Origin: Salipiger pallidus
GTDB lineage: Bacteria > Pseudomonadota > Alphaproteobacteria > Rhodobacterales > Rhodobacteraceae
Direction: 5' to 3'
DNA length: 64,000 nt
NCBI RefSeq assembly: GCF_014643635.1
Contig: NZ_BMJV01000003.1
Span: 248,001-312,000 of the forward strand
Position 1 is the stretch's first letter. Every line of letters starts with the position of its first letter. Under the pieces are notes generated by a model. It did no database searches and had not been told where the DNA came from. It saw nothing but the letters and a program-made list of their open reading frames with translations. Both the position numbers and the translations under genes were made by a program. Of the stretch, positions 53,528 through 62,494 are shown piece by piece.

Positions 53528-53949
53528 CGTCAGACCCGCGCCTACCGGTCAGCCTGAAAAACACCGTCCTCGCGGGATGCCGCTGCGTGCAGACCGACGC
53601 CTGTGCCATGCATCCCGTTGCCCGCCCTGCCGTCCTGCAAGGAACTGGCCCGACGGAGTGGCTGTCGCCATCACCTGCTCGTTTTCCGTAACGGATGCCG
53701 CGATCCCGCCTTCGACACTGCCCCGGAAGATCCCTTGCGGATCAGGGCAGGCATGATGCCTTGGCCTCCTCTCCGAGCGCAGCTGCGGCACTCAGCAGGC
53801 TGCCATCGGTCCGGCGTGAGGGATCGAGGCCGGGCCGACACCCGCAAGCCGCCCGGCGCTGAGGCGGCGGGCCGAGGGGCGGGCAGAACAGGGCAGGAGC
53901 AGTCAGCTGGTGGTGTCGGTCCCATTCGGACCGACACCACCATCGCGGG
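53528..53949. other. 422-bp gap between convergent priA and rimBK genes
   Basis: Apart from the hairpin near its right end I see nothing supported here. The frames are all short shadows, no tRNA or rRNA signature is present, and no repeats of note occur. It may be decayed sequence. Confidence 0.4.
53908..53942 (-). terminator. long hairpin after the rimBK gene
   Basis: A perfect 15-bp stem (tggtggtgtcggtcc / ggaccgacaccacca) with a 5-nt loop begins 7 bp after the rimBK stop. There is no T tract, so it may act as an RNA-stabilising 3' hairpin or a Rho-related stop. Confidence 0.6.
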
Positions 53950-55341
53950 TCAGCCCGCGGGCTTGCGGACGCGGCTGCGCGGGGCGCGGGGGGCGACCTT
54001 GGTTTCGATGTGGCCGATGATGAGGCTCGCTATGTCCTTCTGAGAGGTCTTCTCGATCCCCTCCAGCCCCGGCGAGCTGTTCACCTCGAGCACCTTCGGC
54101 CCGTCCTCGCCACGCAGCAGGTCGACGCCTGCCGCATCGAGCTTCATCACCCGTGCGGCGCGGATCGCCACCTCGCGTTCCGCCTTGGAGATGCGGACGG
54201 TTTCGGCCGTGCCGCCCTGATGCAGGTTGGAGCGGAAATCGTCCGGCTTGCCCTTGCGCCGCATCGACGCCACCACCTTGCCGCCCACCACGAAGCAACG
54301 GATGTCCTCGCCCGCGGCTTCCTTGACGAAGCTTTGCACGAGGAAGTCTGCCTTCAGCCCCTGGAAGGCCGAGATCACCGATTCCGCCGCCTTGCGGGTT
54401 TCGGCCAGCACCACGCCCTTGCCTTGCGTGCTTTCCAGCAGCTTCAGCACCAGCGGCGCGCCACCCACAAGGCTGATGAGGTTGCCCGAATCCTTGGGGC
54501 TGCGGGCAAAGGCGGTGGTGGGCATGCCGATGCGGGCCCGGGCCAGCACCTGGTGGGCGTGCAGCTTGTCACGGGACATGGTGATGCCCTCGGACCCGGC
54601 AAGGCAATAGGTGCCCATGCCTTCGAACTGGCGCACGACGGCAGTGCCGTAGGAGGTGATCGAGGCGCCGATGCGCGGGATCACCGCGTCGTAATGGGGC
54701 AGGCGGCGGCCGTCGTAATGCACTTCGCCGCCCATGCCACGGATGTTCATGTAACAGCGCGAGGTGTCGATCACCTCCATTGCGTGGCCGCGCCGTTCCG
54801 CCGCGGCGATCAGTGCGCGGGTCGAATAATTGTCCGGCTCCCGGGTCAGCACTGCAAGGCGGAGGGCGCGGCGGTGAGGCTTCTGCCGGGTGATGTCGCG
54901 GTAGGCGTCAAAGGACAGTTTGGGTTGGCAGAAGCTGGCCGAGGGGTTCACCAGCATGTCATCATCCAGCGCCGAGCGGCCCAGCAACATGCGATAGGCC
55001 ATGGTGCCCCGGTCGGTCAGCGTGACCTCGATGGGCCAGCTGCGCCCGTCCATGGTGATCGTCGTCTCGATGACAAAGCGCAATTCGGTCTCGCCGTTGG
55101 ACGAGGTGACCTCGCGTTGGTCCTTCATCGGGGCGGAACAGATGATCTGGAGATTCGGATCGGACGGGTCGGGGTGGATGGCAAAGCGCACCATGGGCTT
55201 GTCCGCTGTCCCGAAGGGTTCGATGGCGAAGGCATGTAACGCCGAGGTCCGCGCGCCGGTGTCCACCTTGGCACGGATTGCCGGAAGGCCGAGGTCAGGG
55301 AGGGCGAGCCATTCTTCCCACCCGAGCGTGAACTGGGTCAT
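53950..55341 (-). CDS. rimK: RimB-like protease fused to RimK-type glutamate ligase
   Basis: A 463-residue fusion. Residues about 1-150 form a PF05618-type retropepsin-like domain ([13 protein letters not shown] at 25-37, [15 protein letters not shown] block, then [16 protein letters not shown]), as in RimB. The C-terminal 300 residues are a RimK ATP-grasp ligase ([55 protein letters not shown]). RimK adds glutamates to the C terminus of ribosomal protein S6 or related targets. In some bacteria RimB and RimK are separate genes; here both activities are in one chain. Confidence 0.92.
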   Translation of the reverse strand: MTQFTLGWEEWLALPDLGLPAIRAKVDTGARTSALHAFAIEPFGTADKPMVRFAIHPDPSDPNLQIICSAPMKDQREVTSSNGETELRFVIETTITMDGRSWPIEVTLTDRGTMAYRMLLGRSALDDDMLVNPSASFCQPKLSFDAYRDITRQKPHRRALRLAVLTREPDNYSTRALIAAAERRGHAMEVIDTSRCYMNIRGMGGEVHYDGRRLPHYDAVIPRIGASITSYGTAVVRQFEGMGTYCLAGSEGITMSRDKLHAHQVLARARIGMPTTAFARSPKDSGNLISLVGGAPLVLKLLESTQGKGVVLAETRKAAESVISAFQGLKADFLVQSFVKEAAGEDIRCFVVGGKVVASMRRKGKPDDFRSNLHQGGTAETVRISKAEREVAIRAARVMKLDAAGVDLLRGEDGPKVLEVNSSPGLEGIEKTSQKDIASLIIGHIETKVAPRAPRSRVRKPAG

Positions 55342-55626
55342 GATCTGGTCCTTTCATCGAGCAGGAACAGCGCCATATCGCCGCTCTGTGACAGGCACAA
55401 TACGTAGCGCATCGGCCTGGTGATCCAGCGCGATTCCCCGGGCCGTCCTGCGGATTGCGGCGTCAGGGTGCCTTGTGCGCATCATCGGGAAATGCGGTGA
55501 ATTTTCAGGCTGCCGCGCAGCTGTGCCTGCGAATTCGGCGCCGAAACGCCGCCGTTGCGCCAAAAATACCCCCAGCTTTTCGGGAAAGTCGCGCAATCTT
55601 GGCGTGTACCAAAGATGGAGGCTGCC

Positions 55627-56982
55627 ATGGGTGCGCTACAAGATGGCGACGGTAAACTGTCGCTGACCACCAAGATCATCTTCGCGATGCTTGCCGGACT
55701 GGTGTTGGGGGTGATCCTCAACATGGCGGGACTCGAGACCATCAACACGCACATCGTGGGCGGCCTGTTCGGCATGATCGGGCGGATGTTCGTCAACGCG
55801 CTGCAGATGCTCGTGGTGCCGCTGGTGTTCTTCTCGCTGATCTGCGGCGTTGCGGGGATCGGGGACATCCGCATCCTTGGCCGGGTCGGGGGCAAGAGCT
55901 TCGGGCTCTACCTGCTGACCACCGGCACCGCCATCGCGCTGGCGATCATCATCGCGCTGCTGGTCGGACCGGGCAACGGCTTTGTCATGGACGGGGTCGA
56001 CACCTCGGGCGTCACCGCGCGCGAGGCCCCCAGCGTGTGGGACACCTTCGCCAACATCGTGCCGCGCAACCCCGTGGCGGCCTTCACCAATGGCGAGATG
56101 CTGCAGATCATCTTCTACACCATCATCCTCGGGGTCGCGGCGCTGATGCTGGGCGAACGGTCCACGCCCTTCGTGCAGGCATGTGAGTTCATGAACGAGC
56201 TGATGATGAAGGTCGTACAGATCGTCATGGCCTTCGCCCCCATCGGTGTGTTCTGCCTCATCACCAAGACCTTCACGGAACAGGGCATCGGCCTGTTCAT
56301 CCCGGTGCTGAGCTACGTCATTGTCCTCGTGGGAGCGCTATTCCTGCACCTCTTCGTGACGCTGATGGTGTATCTCAAGCTGTTCTCGGGGCTGAACCCG
56401 TTCATCTTCATGAAGAAGATCCGCCCGGCGCAGATCTTTGCCTTCTCGACCGCCTCGTCCAACGCCACCATCCCGGTGACCCTGCGCTGCGTGAACGAGC
56501 GCATGGGCGTGAACAACTCTGTGGCGTCCTTCACCGTGCCCTTCGGCGCGACGATCAACATGGACGGCACCGCGATCATGCAGGGCGTGGCGACGGTGTT
56601 CCTGGCCAATGTCTACGGCATCGACCTGGGGGTCGGCGGCTATGTCACCGTGATCGCCATGGCGGTCCTTGCCTCGATCGGCACCGCCGGGGTGCCGGGC
56701 GTCGGCCTTGTCATGCTGACCATGGTGCTGACGCAGGTGGGCCTGCCCATCGAAGGCATCGCGCTGATCCTCGGAGTTGACCGGCTGATGGACATGATCC
56801 GCACTGCGGTGAACATCACTGGCGACGCGGTGGTGACCACCATTGTGGCCAAGACCGAGGGGCAGATGGACATGAACACATACGCCGATCCCACCGCTGG
56901 CGATCTGGTGGGGGACAACCTGGGGATCAATGAGGATGCCGAGCATGTGCTGGCCAGTGCGGCGCACAAGCCTGCCGAGTGA
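55627..56982 (+). CDS. dicarboxylate/amino acid:cation symporter (DAACS)
   Basis: A 451-residue inner-membrane symporter of the DAACS family (GltP/DctA/GltT). The serine-rich reentrant loop is FAFSTASSNATIPVT, the conserved helix 7 motif is NMDGTAIMQGVATVFLA, and the C-terminal substrate site is GVDRLMDMIRTAVNITGDAV. It should take up glutamate, aspartate or C4-dicarboxylates with H+ or Na+. The ATG at 55627 is fixed by ggag 6 nt upstream; ATG 55615 adds four residues. Confidence 0.92.
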   Translation: MGALQDGDGKLSLTTKIIFAMLAGLVLGVILNMAGLETINTHIVGGLFGMIGRMFVNALQMLVVPLVFFSLICGVAGIGDIRILGRVGGKSFGLYLLTTGTAIALAIIIALLVGPGNGFVMDGVDTSGVTAREAPSVWDTFANIVPRNPVAAFTNGEMLQIIFYTIILGVAALMLGERSTPFVQACEFMNELMMKVVQIVMAFAPIGVFCLITKTFTEQGIGLFIPVLSYVIVLVGALFLHLFVTLMVYLKLFSGLNPFIFMKKIRPAQIFAFSTASSNATIPVTLRCVNERMGVNNSVASFTVPFGATINMDGTAIMQGVATVFLANVYGIDLGVGGYVTVIAMAVLASIGTAGVPGVGLVMLTMVLTQVGLPIEGIALILGVDRLMDMIRTAVNITGDAVVTTIVAKTEGQMDMNTYADPTAGDLVGDNLGINEDAEHVLASAAHKPAE

Positions 56983-57006
56983 TCCCTTTGGCCGCCAATG
57001 ATCCAG

Positions 57007-57030
57007 CGGGGCGCCGTTTGCGGCGCCCCG
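57007..57030 (+). terminator. terminator-like hairpin after the symporter gene
   Basis: The hairpin cggggcgccg-tttg-cggcgccccg begins 25 bp after the stop codon. It is very GC-rich with only a short tct tail. Confidence 0.6.
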
Positions 57031-57060
57031 TCTGGCGTTCGGGGGAGGGTCTCCCCCATC

Positions 57061-57257
57061 GGGCGGCTGATCCTGCCGGTCTCCAGTCGGCTGGAGGCCT
57101 ATAGCGTGCAGCCCGGAGACACGCTGAGTGCCATCGCGCAGGCAAGTACGGCACGGGGGATCTCGCGCCGAGCCTTGCCGCCAACCAGCAGGGTCTGGCC
57201 GGTCCGGGCCTCATCGTCTCAGGTCAGACCCCGCGCATGCCGCGCAGCGACGTCTGA
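57061..57257 (+). pseudogene. LysM-domain fragment with a frameshift
   Basis: A LysM peptidoglycan-binding domain can be read in two frames. Frame one gives EAYSVQPGDTLSAIAQA (57094-57143). After loss of one base at about 57143, the frame starting at 57144 continues KYGTGDLAPSLAANQQGL and ends SGQTPRMPRSDV with TGA at 57255-57257. Together they make a nearly complete LysM module, but no upstream part of the gene remains (the symporter and its terminator hairpin come first). It is the decayed 3' end of a larger LysM protein gene. Confidence 0.75.
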
Positions 57258-57382
57258 GCCCGGGGAGCTTGCGACAAGGACAGCGCGGCCACGTTCAGCC
57301 AAGCCAAGGATAACCCCAGACGCGGAAACCAGCACCACGGACACACGGGCGGCATCGCCGGCGGCACTGCGCACCGGCCACG

Positions 57383-57413
57383 AAAAAGGCGCGGACCGGC
57401 GGGCCCGCGCCTT
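57383..57413 (-). terminator. rho-independent terminator of mcl1
   Basis: The stem aaggcgcgg / ccgcgcctt with a 10-nt loop is followed on the minus strand by ttttt, 20 bp after the mcl1 stop codon. Confidence 0.85.
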
Positions 57414-57432
57414 GCCACGGATGGGGCTGCCG

Positions 57433-58392
57433 TCAGTGCCCGGCGATCATCTCGGACTGCTTCACGATCACCTCGGCCTGCTTGATCGAGGCGAGGTCCA
57501 CGAGGCGGCCCTTGTAGACCGTGGCACCTTCGCCCTTGGCCTTGGCCTCTTCCATGGCGTCGAGGATCTCGCGCGCTTCGGAGACAGCCTTATCGGACGG
57601 GGTGAAAACCTCGTTGGCCAGCGTCACCTGCTTGGGGTGGATCGCCCATTTGCCCACCATCCCTAGCGTGGCCGAGCGCAGCGCCTGCGCGCGGTAGCCT
57701 TCGTCATCCGAGAAATCGCCGAAGGGGCCGTCCACGGGCAGCACGCCATGGGTCCGGCAGGCGGCGACGATAGCGGCCTGCGCCCAGTGCCACGGATCGG
57801 ACCAGTGCTTCGCGCCCTCGTGCAGCATGTAGTAGTTTTCCTGCGTGCCACCGATACCTGTGGTCGCCATGCCCATGGAGGCGGCGAAATCCGCCGCGCC
57901 AAGGCTCATGGCCTCGAGGCGCGGAGAGGCGGCGGCAATCTGTTCCACATGGGCGATACCGGCGGCAGATTCGATGATCACTTCGAACTTGATCGGCTTG
58001 GCGCGGCCCTTGGCGCGCTCTACCGCCGTGACCAGCGCGTCCACGGCATAGAGGTCTTCGGCACAGCCCACCTTGGGGATCATGATCTGGTCGAGCCGGT
58101 CGCTCGATTTCTCCAGCAGGTCCACCACGTCGCGATACCAGTAGGGGGTATCAAGGCCGTTGATCCGTACCGACAGGGTCTTCTTGCCCCAGTCGATGTC
58201 GCCGATGGCCTGAATGATGTTGTCGCGCGCGCTCTCCTTGTCGGTAGGCGCGACGCTGTCCTCGAGGTCGAGGTTGATGACGTCCGCCGCCGAGCCGGCC
58301 ATCTTCTCGAAGATCGCGGGACGCGAGCCTGGGCCGAACAGCTGGCAGCGGTTCGGACGGGCGGCGGGGCTGGGCTGGATGCGGAAGCTCAT
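57433..58392 (-). CDS. mcl1: L-malyl-CoA/beta-methylmalyl-CoA lyase Mcl1
   Basis: A 319-residue CitE-like CoA-ester lyase. In Rhodobacter, Mcl1 cleaves L-malyl-CoA and beta-methylmalyl-CoA in the ethylmalonyl-CoA pathway and 3-hydroxypropionate-type routes for acetate assimilation. The N terminus (SFRIQPSPAARPNRCQLFGP) and the length match closely. Active-site blocks are INLDLEDSVAP, VRINGLDTPY, EVIIESAAG and SLGAADFAASMG. The cluster partner ccr/ecm genes are not in the window. Confidence 0.95.
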   Translation of the reverse strand: MSFRIQPSPAARPNRCQLFGPGSRPAIFEKMAGSAADVINLDLEDSVAPTDKESARDNIIQAIGDIDWGKKTLSVRINGLDTPYWYRDVVDLLEKSSDRLDQIMIPKVGCAEDLYAVDALVTAVERAKGRAKPIKFEVIIESAAGIAHVEQIAAASPRLEAMSLGAADFAASMGMATTGIGGTQENYYMLHEGAKHWSDPWHWAQAAIVAACRTHGVLPVDGPFGDFSDDEGYRAQALRSATLGMVGKWAIHPKQVTLANEVFTPSDKAVSEAREILDAMEEAKAKGEGATVYKGRLVDLASIKQAEVIVKQSEMIAGH

Positions 58393-58511
58393 GGTTTCTC
58401 CTGTAACGGCTATAGGCGCGTAACTATGTTTCGTTATTCCCTTCAGTTTGGTTATTAAATTGCCGCGCGTGAGGCAAGGGGATTTTCTGCGCCTGCATCA
58501 TGGGACCTTGG

Positions 58512-58940
58512 TCAGAGAGGCGCGTCGCCTGGGGCGAGCGCCGCGTGCAAGACCCGGTCCACCTCGCGGCTGAGCGGCAGCCGCCCGTGCAGGACGTCTT
58601 CCTGGGGATGCCAAGCGGCCTCGAACACGTCATCCTGTCCCTGCGGCGTGCCCGAGACATGACTGCACTGTACCGCCACGAGGTAGAAATGGTGGGTGAC
58701 CACGCCTGCCTCGGTGCGGGCAAACGTATCGAGGCCCATGAGGCTGCGGACCGGCGCGGCGATGACGCCGGTTTCCTCGAAAAGCTCGCGCACGGCGGCC
58801 TCGGCGGTGGTTTCGCCGAAATTCACATGGCCGCCGGGATAGCCCCAGAGCCCGGCATCGGGCGGGTTCCTGCGCCGTACCAGCAGCACCTGGTCCCCCT
58901 TGAGGACCACGGCGAGGGCGGCAAGTTTCGGTGTGGTCAT
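58512..58940 (-). CDS. NUDIX hydrolase
   Basis: A 142-residue NUDIX hydrolase. The NUDIX box GGHVNFGETTAEAAVRELFEETGV is complete (given here as GETTAEAAVRELFEETG), coordinating the divalent metal. The N-terminal beta strand (LAALAVVLKGDQVLLVRR) is typical of MutT-type and ADP-ribose-type enzymes. The substrate is unknown. The ATG at 58940 starts the fold; the longer frame to 59138 is not supported. Confidence 0.92.
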   Translation of the reverse strand: MTTPKLAALAVVLKGDQVLLVRRRNPPDAGLWGYPGGHVNFGETTAEAAVRELFEETGVIAAPVRSLMGLDTFARTEAGVVTHHFYLVAVQCSHVSGTPQGQDDVFEAAWHPQEDVLHGRLPLSREVDRVLHAALAPGDAPL

Positions 58941-59295
58941 GAGCGGCCTTATCCCTGCGGTTGTTCCGCGAGTCTCGGGGGGCAGGCGGTGAAGATCAAG
59001 CGGCGCTTCACCTGCCGTGGGGATCGTGAAGGGGCCTTGGGATGAGGTCTTGGGGAGCGTTGGAAAATAATTTGTGCAGATGCCTCTCTTGCGGGAGATT
59101 CTTCGCAACGGGTCATGCGGCAACCGCGAAAACGGCATCGCATTGCATCACGCCCGCGCTAGTGTCCGTCAAAACCGCGGTGCGTGGGCCATGGCCCCCA
59201 TACGCGGCACGGGCCGTCCGGCCCGACACAAGCAGGGGCCGACAGCCCCGTGACCAATGAGGGCCAGCGGCCCCGTGACTGACAAGGAGACTGCC
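58941..59295. other. 355-bp divergent region between NUDIX and dgcN genes
   Basis: It must hold the promoters of both genes, but I could not assign confident -35/-10 elements. Two related blocks, ccgacagccccgtgac (59229-59251) and ccagcggccccgtgact, lie 20-50 bp before dgcN. I see no RNA gene or coding sequence. Confidence 0.35.
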
Positions 59296-60297
59296 ATGAT
59301 CGAGACCCCCTATCTGCTGTTCCTCGGCGATGCGCCCGATGCGCTTGCCGCCAAGGTTGCCCAGGGGATCAAGGACTGGCGCCCCGAGAATTGCGTGGGC
59401 CAGCTGCGCCTTGACGGCTGCAAGGCCGACATGAAGCTGCAGGACATGACCCTTGCAGAAGCCAAGGCCGCTGGCGCCAAGACGCTGGTGATCGGCGTGG
59501 CAAACCGGGGCGGCGTGATCTCGCAGACCTGGAAGAAGGTGCTGATCGAGGCACTGGAAGAGGGCTTTGACCTTGCCTCGGGTCTGCACAACCTGCTGCG
59601 CGACGAGGAAGATCTTGCCGCCGTGGCCAAGGCCACCGGCCAGAACCTTTGGGACGTGCGCATTCCCAACGTCAAGTATCCCATCGCCAATGGTGAGCCG
59701 CGCAAGGGCAAGCGCCTGCTGGCCGTGGGCACCGACTGTTCCGTGGGCAAGATGTACACCGCGCTGGCGCTGGATGCCTGCATGCGTGAGCGTGGGATGA
59801 AATCCACCTTCCGCGCTACGGGCCAGACCGGCATCCTCATCACCGGCGACGGTGTGCCTCTGGATGCGGTGATCGCCGATTTCATGGCCGGGTCGATCGA
59901 GTACCTGACCCCCGACAACGACGACGATCACTGGGACATCATCGAGGGGCAGGGCTCGCTGTTCCACGTGTCCTATTCCGGTGTCACCATGGCACTGGTG
60001 CATGGCGGCCAGCCCGATGCGCTGATCCTGTGCCACGAGCCGACCCGCGAGCACATGCGCGGCCTGCCGGGCTACAAGCTGCCGACCCTCGAGGCGGTGC
60101 GCGACGTGGCGCTGCAGCTGGCGCAGGTGGCCAACCCCGAGTGCAAGGTGATCGGCGTGTCGATCAACACCCAGCACATGGGTGACCAGGAAGCGCTTGA
60201 TTACTGCGCCGAGGTCGAGGCCAAGCTGGGCCTGCCCACGGTGGATCCGTTCCGCCACGGCGCCGAGCGGCTTGCGGAGGCGGTTGCCGCCTACTGA
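59296..60297 (+). CDS. dgcN: D-glutamate N-acetyltransferase DgcN (DUF1611 family)
   Basis: A 333-residue DUF1611 protein. DgcN catalyses the first step of a D-glutamate catabolic route reported in marine proteobacteria: acetylation of D-glutamate to N-acetyl-D-glutamate. A P-loop-like motif is in GTDCSVGKMYTALAL (near residue 150), and the C terminus contains NTQHMGDQEALDYC. The ATG at 59296 is preceded by aaggagactgcc. dgcA follows with 92 bp between the stop and the proposed GTG start. The paired context makes the call firm. Confidence 0.9.
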   Translation: MIETPYLLFLGDAPDALAAKVAQGIKDWRPENCVGQLRLDGCKADMKLQDMTLAEAKAAGAKTLVIGVANRGGVISQTWKKVLIEALEEGFDLASGLHNLLRDEEDLAAVAKATGQNLWDVRIPNVKYPIANGEPRKGKRLLAVGTDCSVGKMYTALALDACMRERGMKSTFRATGQTGILITGDGVPLDAVIADFMAGSIEYLTPDNDDDHWDIIEGQGSLFHVSYSGVTMALVHGGQPDALILCHEPTREHMRGLPGYKLPTLEAVRDVALQLAQVANPECKVIGVSINTQHMGDQEALDYCAEVEAKLGLPTVDPFRHGAERLAEAVAAY

Positions 60298-60355
60298 GCC
60301 TTTTGGCAGGTTCGCGAGATTGCCTTGCGGCGGTGCGTGTTGCGCCGCCGCTGGT

Positions 60356-60377
60356 GCGTATTTGGAAAGAGAAGAAG
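60356..60377 (+). repeat. 22-bp intergenic motif, copy 1
   Basis: The motif gcgtatttggaaagagaagaag lies between dgcN and dgcA, right after a GC-rich inverted repeat (cggcggtgcg...gccgccgc). It differs at two of 22 positions from a copy at 63439-63460. Its aga-rich end supplies part of the dgcA ribosome-binding region. Confidence 0.8.
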
Positions 60378-60389
60378 GGCAGGGTCCTC

Positions 60390-61352
60390 GTGATAGACGT
60401 AACGCGCGACACGTATCGACTGGCACAGGTGTTCACCATCTCCCGCGGGAGCAGGACCGAGGCGAAGGTGCTGACGGTGAAGGTAACGCGCGGCGGCGTC
60501 ACCGGCTGGGGCGAATGCGTGCCCTATGCCCGCTACGACGAGACGCTGGACAGCGTCGAGGCCGAGATCCGGGGCCTGCCCGAGGATGTCACCCGCGAGG
60601 CGCTTCAGGGCCTCCTGCCCGCCGGGGCGGCCCGCAACGCGGTGGATTGCGCGCTGTGGGATCTCGAGGCGAAGGCGTCGGGCAAGCGGGTCTGGGAGAT
60701 GCTGGGCATGGCGGCTCCGCGGCCGGAGGTTACCGCCTATACCCTCTCGCTGGACACGCCCGAGGCCATGCAGGCGCAGGCGGCCAAGAATGCCTTTCGC
60801 CCCTTGTTGAAGATCAAGCTGGGCACCCCCGACGACATGGCGAGGCTCGAGGCCGTGCGCGCCGGCGCGCCGGACAGCACCATCATCGTCGATGCCAACG
60901 AGGGCTGGAGCGCCGAGGTTTACGCCGATCTTGCGCCGCATCTCGTGCGCCTTGGCGTCGCGCTGGTGGAACAGCCGCTGCCTGCCGGTGACGACGAGGC
61001 GCTGATCGGCATGGACCGCCCGGTGCCTGTCTGTGCCGACGAGAGCGCCCATGACCGCAGCTCCTTGCCGAAGCTCAAGGGCAAGTACGACATCGTCAAC
61101 ATCAAGCTCGACAAGACCGGCGGCCTGACCGAGGCGCTGGCGCTGCGCGAGGCGGCGCTGGCCGAGGGCTATGGCGTCTTCGTCGGCTGCATGGTGGGCT
61201 CGTCGCTGGCCATGGCGCCTGCGGTCCTGCTGGCGCAGGGCGCAAGTTACGTGGACCTCGATGGCCCGCTGCTGCTCGGGGAGGACCGCGAGGTGCCGCT
61301 GCGTTTCGACGAGTACGGGGTGCATCCATCGGACCCGGCGCTCTGGGGGTGA
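60390..61352 (+). CDS. dgcA: N-acetyl-D-glutamate racemase DgcA (enolase superfamily)
   Basis: A 320-residue enolase-superfamily protein of the dipeptide-epimerase/MLE type. In the DgcN-DgcA route it converts N-acetyl-D-glutamate to N-acetyl-L-glutamate, which is then deacetylated. The catalytic lysines are in LLKIKLG (KxK) and VNIKLDKTGG; the metal ligands are in IVDANEG, LVEQPLP and CADESAH. I choose the GTG at 60390 because aggg lies 5 nt upstream and it gives the family length. The frame opening at 60303 adds 29 unlikely residues. Confidence 0.88.
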   Translation: MIDVTRDTYRLAQVFTISRGSRTEAKVLTVKVTRGGVTGWGECVPYARYDETLDSVEAEIRGLPEDVTREALQGLLPAGAARNAVDCALWDLEAKASGKRVWEMLGMAAPRPEVTAYTLSLDTPEAMQAQAAKNAFRPLLKIKLGTPDDMARLEAVRAGAPDSTIIVDANEGWSAEVYADLAPHLVRLGVALVEQPLPAGDDEALIGMDRPVPVCADESAHDRSSLPKLKGKYDIVNIKLDKTGGLTEALALREAALAEGYGVFVGCMVGSSLAMAPAVLLAQGASYVDLDGPLLLGEDREVPLRFDEYGVHPSDPALWG

Positions 61353-61358
61353 GGCATG

Positions 61359-62345
61359 TCAGTCGAGGCTCTGGACCCTGCAGGCTTCGGTGCCGTCCAT
61401 GACGGTGTTGCCGAGGCGCGGGCTGCCGGGGTCCTCGATCTCGACACAGAGGCGGAACTCGGTGTCCGACAGCCGTTCGTAACGCACGTCTTCGGCCATG
61501 GCCGAGAGGGTGCCGCCGCTCGGGGCGCAGTCAGTCGGATCAAAGGTTTCCGGCAGGTCGGCGCGGTCCGCAAGGCAAGTGCGCACACTGTAGGACAGGG
61601 TGTCGAGATCCGACAGATGGGCCCGGTCGCGGGCCTGCATGCGTCCCTTTGCTGGCCCTCCGGTGGCGGTGAAGGTCAGCACGGCGGTCAGTGCGGCAAG
61701 GCCCAGCAGGGCGGCAGTCGCCGGGGTGCGGCCCCGGTCCTGCCGGAAGTAGCCCAGCACCAGCACCGCCATGCCCGCCACTGTCAGCGCCTTGGCGATG
61801 AAGCGCGACGAGAGCGCACCGTCGAGGTAACTGAAGATGACGTAGAGCGCATCGCTCAGCAAAACCATTGCCGCGATGAGAATGGCAATGGAAGACAGCC
61901 ACCGTCGCACGGTGCCATGCCTGCGTGCGGGATCTTCCACAAGGCTGCGGCGGTCGGCGCGGTCAAGCAGCCAGAATGTGGGCGCAAAGACGATCAGGGC
62001 TGCAAGCGACCAGCGCGCGGTGCCCGCTCCGCCGATGTAGCGGGTGGTGGGATCGGCGAGCCACAGATCGATCTGGCCGAAGAGCAGCGCCAGCACCTGG
62101 CCCGACACCATGCCGAAGGTGATAAACAGCAGCGCATAGAACAGCGCGTCGCGGGCGGCGGTGCTGCGCACGGGGCGCGGGATTGCGCCGGCGGCGCCGG
62201 GGGTGTCGGACCACGCGGCGAGCGCGGCGTCCGCCTCGCGGTCGGTCCAGCCTTCTGCGATGAGCTCGGCCCGGAGCACCGGTTTGGGGATGCCCGCGCC
62301 GATGGCGCTGCCGATCCAGCTGCCGAGTCTGTCTTGATCTGCCAT
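61359..62345 (-). CDS. DUF5671 family membrane protein
   Basis: A 328-residue protein. Residues 1-65 form a helical soluble segment (LGSWIGSAIGAG, DREADAALAAWSD). Then come about six hydrophobic helices (ALFYALLFITFGMVSGQVLALLF and others, as in the DUF5671 domain), and finally a periplasmic or cytosolic tail of about 100 residues with three cysteines. The ATG at 62345 is chosen because it begins the soluble segment. It converges on dgcA with 6 bp between stops. The function is unknown. Confidence 0.75.
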   Translation of the reverse strand: MADQDRLGSWIGSAIGAGIPKPVLRAELIAEGWTDREADAALAAWSDTPGAAGAIPRPVRSTAARDALFYALLFITFGMVSGQVLALLFGQIDLWLADPTTRYIGGAGTARWSLAALIVFAPTFWLLDRADRRSLVEDPARRHGTVRRWLSSIAILIAAMVLLSDALYVIFSYLDGALSSRFIAKALTVAGMAVLVLGYFRQDRGRTPATAALLGLAALTAVLTFTATGGPAKGRMQARDRAHLSDLDTLSYSVRTCLADRADLPETFDPTDCAPSGGTLSAMAEDVRYERLSDTEFRLCVEIEDPGSPRLGNTVMDGTEACRVQSLD

Positions 62346-62494
62346 CCGTCTGCCTTTCCGGTTGCTGCCATCGGATCTAGGGCTGCGATGGGCATTTGTC
62401 ATCGGAGCGCGGGCGGGCTAACGCTGTCGCGCCGTCACGTTACACGCGGGGGCGCGGCCACGGAGCCCGCCCCACAACCCAAGGAGCTTTGGCC

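Noticed and set aside
53528-53949. Small genes or remnants between priA and rimBK
   Set aside because: Short frames on both strands lack ribosome binding sites and recognisable similarity.
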